A stretch of 8,775 bases of DNA from Streptosporangiaceae bacterium (GTDB lineage Bacteria; Actinomycetota; Actinomycetes; Streptosporangiales; Streptosporangiaceae): NCBI GenBank assembly GCA_030039095.1, contig JASHQP010000430.1:1-8775 (forward strand), read 5' to 3'. Positions 7,138-8,775 of the stretch are shown here, in pieces (the first letter of the stretch is position 1; each line of letters begins with the position of its first letter). The translations under genes were made by a program, and so were the position numbers. The notes below the pieces were generated by a model. That model worked only from the letters and a program-made list of their open reading frames with translations, ran no database searches and was not told the origin of the DNA.

Positions 7138-7194
7138 GGCCGCCGCGCGGCTCAGGGCCGGCCCGACCGGGGCCGCCGCGCGGCTCAGGGCCGG
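7138..7194. repeat. 24-bp perfect direct repeat at the 3' end of the methyltransferase gene
   Basis: Copies at 7138-7161 and 7171-7194 are identical and 33 bp apart. Each holds the 10-bp palindrome GCCGCGCGGC and the bases TCA that give the TGA stop; the gene ends in the second copy. The space between contains GGCCC-GACCG-GGGCC (7160-7174), which could form a terminator-like hairpin with no T-run. It lies just upstream of the metF -10. Confidence 0.85.
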
Positions 7195-8012
7195 CGGGCC
7201 ACCCCGCCGTACGACCACCGCGATCCGTCGCTGTCGGCGAGATCGGGATCCTCGGCGCCCCACTCGCCCACATAGGTCACCGCGGCCGCGGCGCCCTCGT
7301 AGGGCGGCACCAGCTCGAGCCCGTGAAAAAACCCCTCCACCTCGGCCCTGCTGCGCAGGTAGATCTGCTCGGTGGCATTCGCGTAGATATCGTAGATGGC
7401 CGCCGTGGCGGCGGGCGGCTTCTGGTCGGCGGTGATGTGGCTCAGTGCCACGTAGCTGCCCGGGGCCAGCTCGGCCACGTACCGCGCGATCAGGCCATGC
7501 GGATCCGAGCCGTCGGCCACGAAGTGCAGCACGGCGGTCATCAGCAGCCCGACCGGCTGGCTGAAATCGATCAGCTCACGCGTCTGCGGGTGGTTGAGCA
7601 CGGCCTCCGGGTCGCGCAGGTCCGCGGTGACGAACCGGGTGTCCCCGGCGTTGACCAGCAGCGAGCTGGCGTGCACCCGGACCAGCGGGTCGTTGTCCAC
7701 GTAGACCACGCGGGCCTCCCGGGTGGCCCGGTGCACCGCCTGGTGGGTGTTGTTCTGGGTGGGCAGGCCCGAGCCGATGTCGAGGAACTGGCGGATGCCG
7801 GCCGTGCCGGCCATCCACAGCGCCGCGCGCTGATGGAACGCCCGGTTCGCCCACGCGGCATCGGCCAGCTCCGGCATCCGGTCCCGGATGCGCTCGGCGG
7901 CGTCCCTGTCCGCCCGGAAGTTGTTCGTGCCACCCAGGTAGTAGTCGTAGAGCCGTGCCGGGCTCGGCGTGGCCGGGTCGATGCCCGGCGGGACCTGTTG
8001 GTCCTCCGTCAT
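7185..8012 (-). CDS. SAM-dependent methyltransferase, DUF574 / Methyltransf_19 family
   Basis: The 275-aa protein has the hallmarks of a methyltransferase family that is strongly expanded in filamentous actinomycetes and whose substrates are mostly unknown. PARLYDYYLGGTNNFRADRDAA (18-39) is the family's N-terminal signature. FLDIGSGLPTQNNTHQ (77-92) is the SAM-binding motif I, and VYVDNDPLVRVHA (103-115) carries the acidic residue expected to bind the SAM ribose. LLMTAVLHFV (156-165), GSYVALSHIT (185-194) and the closing WSYGGVARRP follow. The length is typical. The ATG at 8012 is preceded by GGAGG (8021-8017) with a 4-nt gap. It lies upstream of metF on the same strand, 72 nt apart, but metF appears to have its own promoter. 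It is divergent from the prenyl synthase gene, with a perfect 18-bp palindrome between them. Confidence 0.93.
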   Translation of the reverse strand: MTEDQQVPPGIDPATPSPARLYDYYLGGTNNFRADRDAAERIRDRMPELADAAWANRAFHQRAALWMAGTAGIRQFLDIGSGLPTQNNTHQAVHRATREARVVYVDNDPLVRVHASSLLVNAGDTRFVTADLRDPEAVLNHPQTRELIDFSQPVGLLMTAVLHFVADGSDPHGLIARYVAELAPGSYVALSHITADQKPPAATAAIYDIYANATEQIYLRSRAEVEGFFHGLELVPPYEGAAAAVTYVGEWGAEDPDLADSDGSRWSYGGVARRP

Positions 8013-8072
8013 GCCCCCTCCGTAGAGCCGTCAGATCCCAGCCTGGCATAGCGCGCCGGAATCACAACCTTG

Positions 8073-8090
8073 GCGTTCCGGCCGGAACGC
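8073..8090. promoter_or_regulatory. 18-bp perfect palindrome between divergent genes, candidate operator
   Basis: GCGTTCCGGCCGGAACGC reads the same on both strands with no mismatch. It sits in the 123-bp gap between the methyltransferase start (8012) and the prenyl synthase start (8136), centred about 54 bp before the latter. This is where a repressor or activator could control both genes. The regulator is unknown. Confidence 0.55.
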
Positions 8091-8122
8091 GACGCTCCCC
8101 CGCCGGTGGCGCGACGGGAGGC

Positions 8123-8128
8123 TAGTCT
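8123..8128 (+). promoter_or_regulatory. -10 element for leaderless polyprenyl synthase transcript
   Basis: TAGTCT fits TAnnnT and ends 7 nt before ATG at 8136. A GGGAGG at 8116-8121 also exists, but it is 14 nt from the ATG, too far for a normal Shine-Dalgarno, so the leaderless reading is better. Confidence 0.6.
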
Positions 8129-8135
8129 CGCCACC

Positions 8136-8775
8136 ATGGCGACAAGCCGCGTCGGCGTCACCGGGCTTCCCCAGATCCGCGCCCAGGTGGGACGGGCCCT
8201 GGACGAGTTCCTCGGCCGCCAGCGCGCCGCGCTCGGCGCCATCGGCCCGGACATGCTTCCGTGGATGGACGCGATATCCGGCCTGCTGGCCAGCGGGAAA
8301 CGGCTGCGCCCGGCGTTCTGCTACTGGGGCTGGCGCGCCGCGGGCGGCGAGGACCGCCCGCCGATCCTCACCGCGGCCGCCGCGCTCGAACTGCTGCACG
8401 CGAGCGCGCTCGTGCACGACGACCTGATGGACGCCAGCGACACCCGGCGCGGGCAGCCGTCCGTGCACCGCAGGTTTGCCGGGGTACATGTGGATTCCGG
8501 ATGGCGCGGCTCCGCCGACGCGTTCGGCGCCGGCGCGGCGATCCTCATCGGCGACCTGCTGATGGCGTGGACCGACGAGCTGTTCTCGGCCAGCGGCCTG
8601 CCGCCGGCCTCGCTGCGCCGCGGGCAGCCGGTGCTCCACGCCATGCGTGCCGAGATGATCTGCGGCCAGTACCTCGACCTGCTCGGCCAGGCCGCGGGGG
8701 ACGGGACCGTGGACAGTGCGATGCGGGTGGTCAGGTACAAGTCGGCCAAGTACACGGTCGAGCGGCCGCTGCAGC
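8136..8775 (+). CDS. Polyprenyl diphosphate synthase, partial at C-terminus
   Basis: The enzyme adds isopentenyl diphosphate units to an allylic diphosphate to make a trans-polyprenyl chain, as in geranylgeranyl or longer products for quinones, carotenoids or other isoprenoids. 213 codons are present and the frame is open at the window edge. GKRLRP (54-59) and the first aspartate-rich motif DDLMDASDTRRG (95-106) are intact. ILIGDLLMAWTDELF (136-150) and YKSAKYTVERPL (201-212) follow. The second DDxxD motif is expected beyond the edge. Residues 4 and 5 before the DDxxD are Ala and Ser, so no bulky side chain limits the product there; from known family rules this argues against a short C15 product, but chain length cannot be fixed. 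The ATG is followed by MATSRVGVTGLPQIRAQV, with TAGTCT 7 nt upstream. Confidence 0.93.
   Translation, partial: MATSRVGVTGLPQIRAQVGRALDEFLGRQRAALGAIGPDMLPWMDAISGLLASGKRLRPAFCYWGWRAAGGEDRPPILTAAAALELLHASALVHDDLMDASDTRRGQPSVHRRFAGVHVDSGWRGSADAFGAGAAILIGDLLMAWTDELFSASGLPPASLRRGQPVLHAMRAEMICGQYLDLLGQAAGDGTVDSAMRVVRYKSAKYTVERPLQ

Noticed and set aside
6279..8051. Plus-strand open frame of 590 codons opposite metF and the methyltransferase gene
   Set aside because: It is antisense to two well-supported genes and has shadow-type composition with no domain.

Overview
The window is high-GC DNA from a filamentous, probably sporulating actinomycete. The evidence is a complete BldD-type developmental regulator, a DUF574-type methyltransferase, an SAV_6107-type HEPN protein, GTG starts and TAnnnT promoters. 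I cannot fix the genus. The gene order (pyrR next to bldD, but bldD followed by the HEPN gene rather than nusB/efp) differs from what I remember of Streptomyces.

Left part (1-3765, minus strand): a de novo pyrimidine operon reading right to left, pyrR-pyrB-pyrC-carA, with carA cut by the window edge. Each junction is a 4-base stop/start overlap, so the four proteins are probably translationally coupled. Together they make carbamoyl phosphate, carbamoyl aspartate and dihydroorotate. PyrR is the uracil-nucleotide-sensing RNA-binding repressor. Just upstream of pyrR I find a well-formed PyrR-binding RNA hairpin whose 3' arm contains the pyrR Shine-Dalgarno sequence, which suggests feedback by translational repression.

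Centre (3766-4695): a 435-bp divergent control region, then bldD on the plus strand. bldD has a good promoter (TTGACC-17-TACCGT) overlapped by a BldD-box match, so autorepression is expected. The region is rich in GTNAC half-sites, including a second exact GTNAC-N5-GTNAC pair on the pyr side. It also holds a 7-bp GC-rich hairpin.

Right part (4696-8775): a minus-strand HEPN gene with a long, highly structured leader and an AT-rich block of TCGAAC/GTTCGA half-sites; a plus-strand GNAT acetyltransferase; metF on the minus strand, convergent with and overlapping the GNAT gene; a minus-strand DUF574 SAM-dependent methyltransferase; and the start of a plus-strand polyprenyl diphosphate synthase that runs off the right edge. 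MetF supplies methyl groups toward methionine and SAM, which the methyltransferase family uses. The GNAT, metF and polyprenyl synthase genes each have TAnnnT exactly 7 nt before the start codon, the arrangement of leaderless transcripts. The other genes have Shine-Dalgarno sequences.

There is no mobile element, CRISPR array, tRNA or rRNA. The most notable non-coding signals are the PyrR hairpin, the GTNAC cluster, the three leaderless promoters, the structured HEPN leader, an 18-bp perfect palindrome between the methyltransferase and prenyl synthase genes, and a 35-bp tandem duplication that has changed the GNAT C-terminus.
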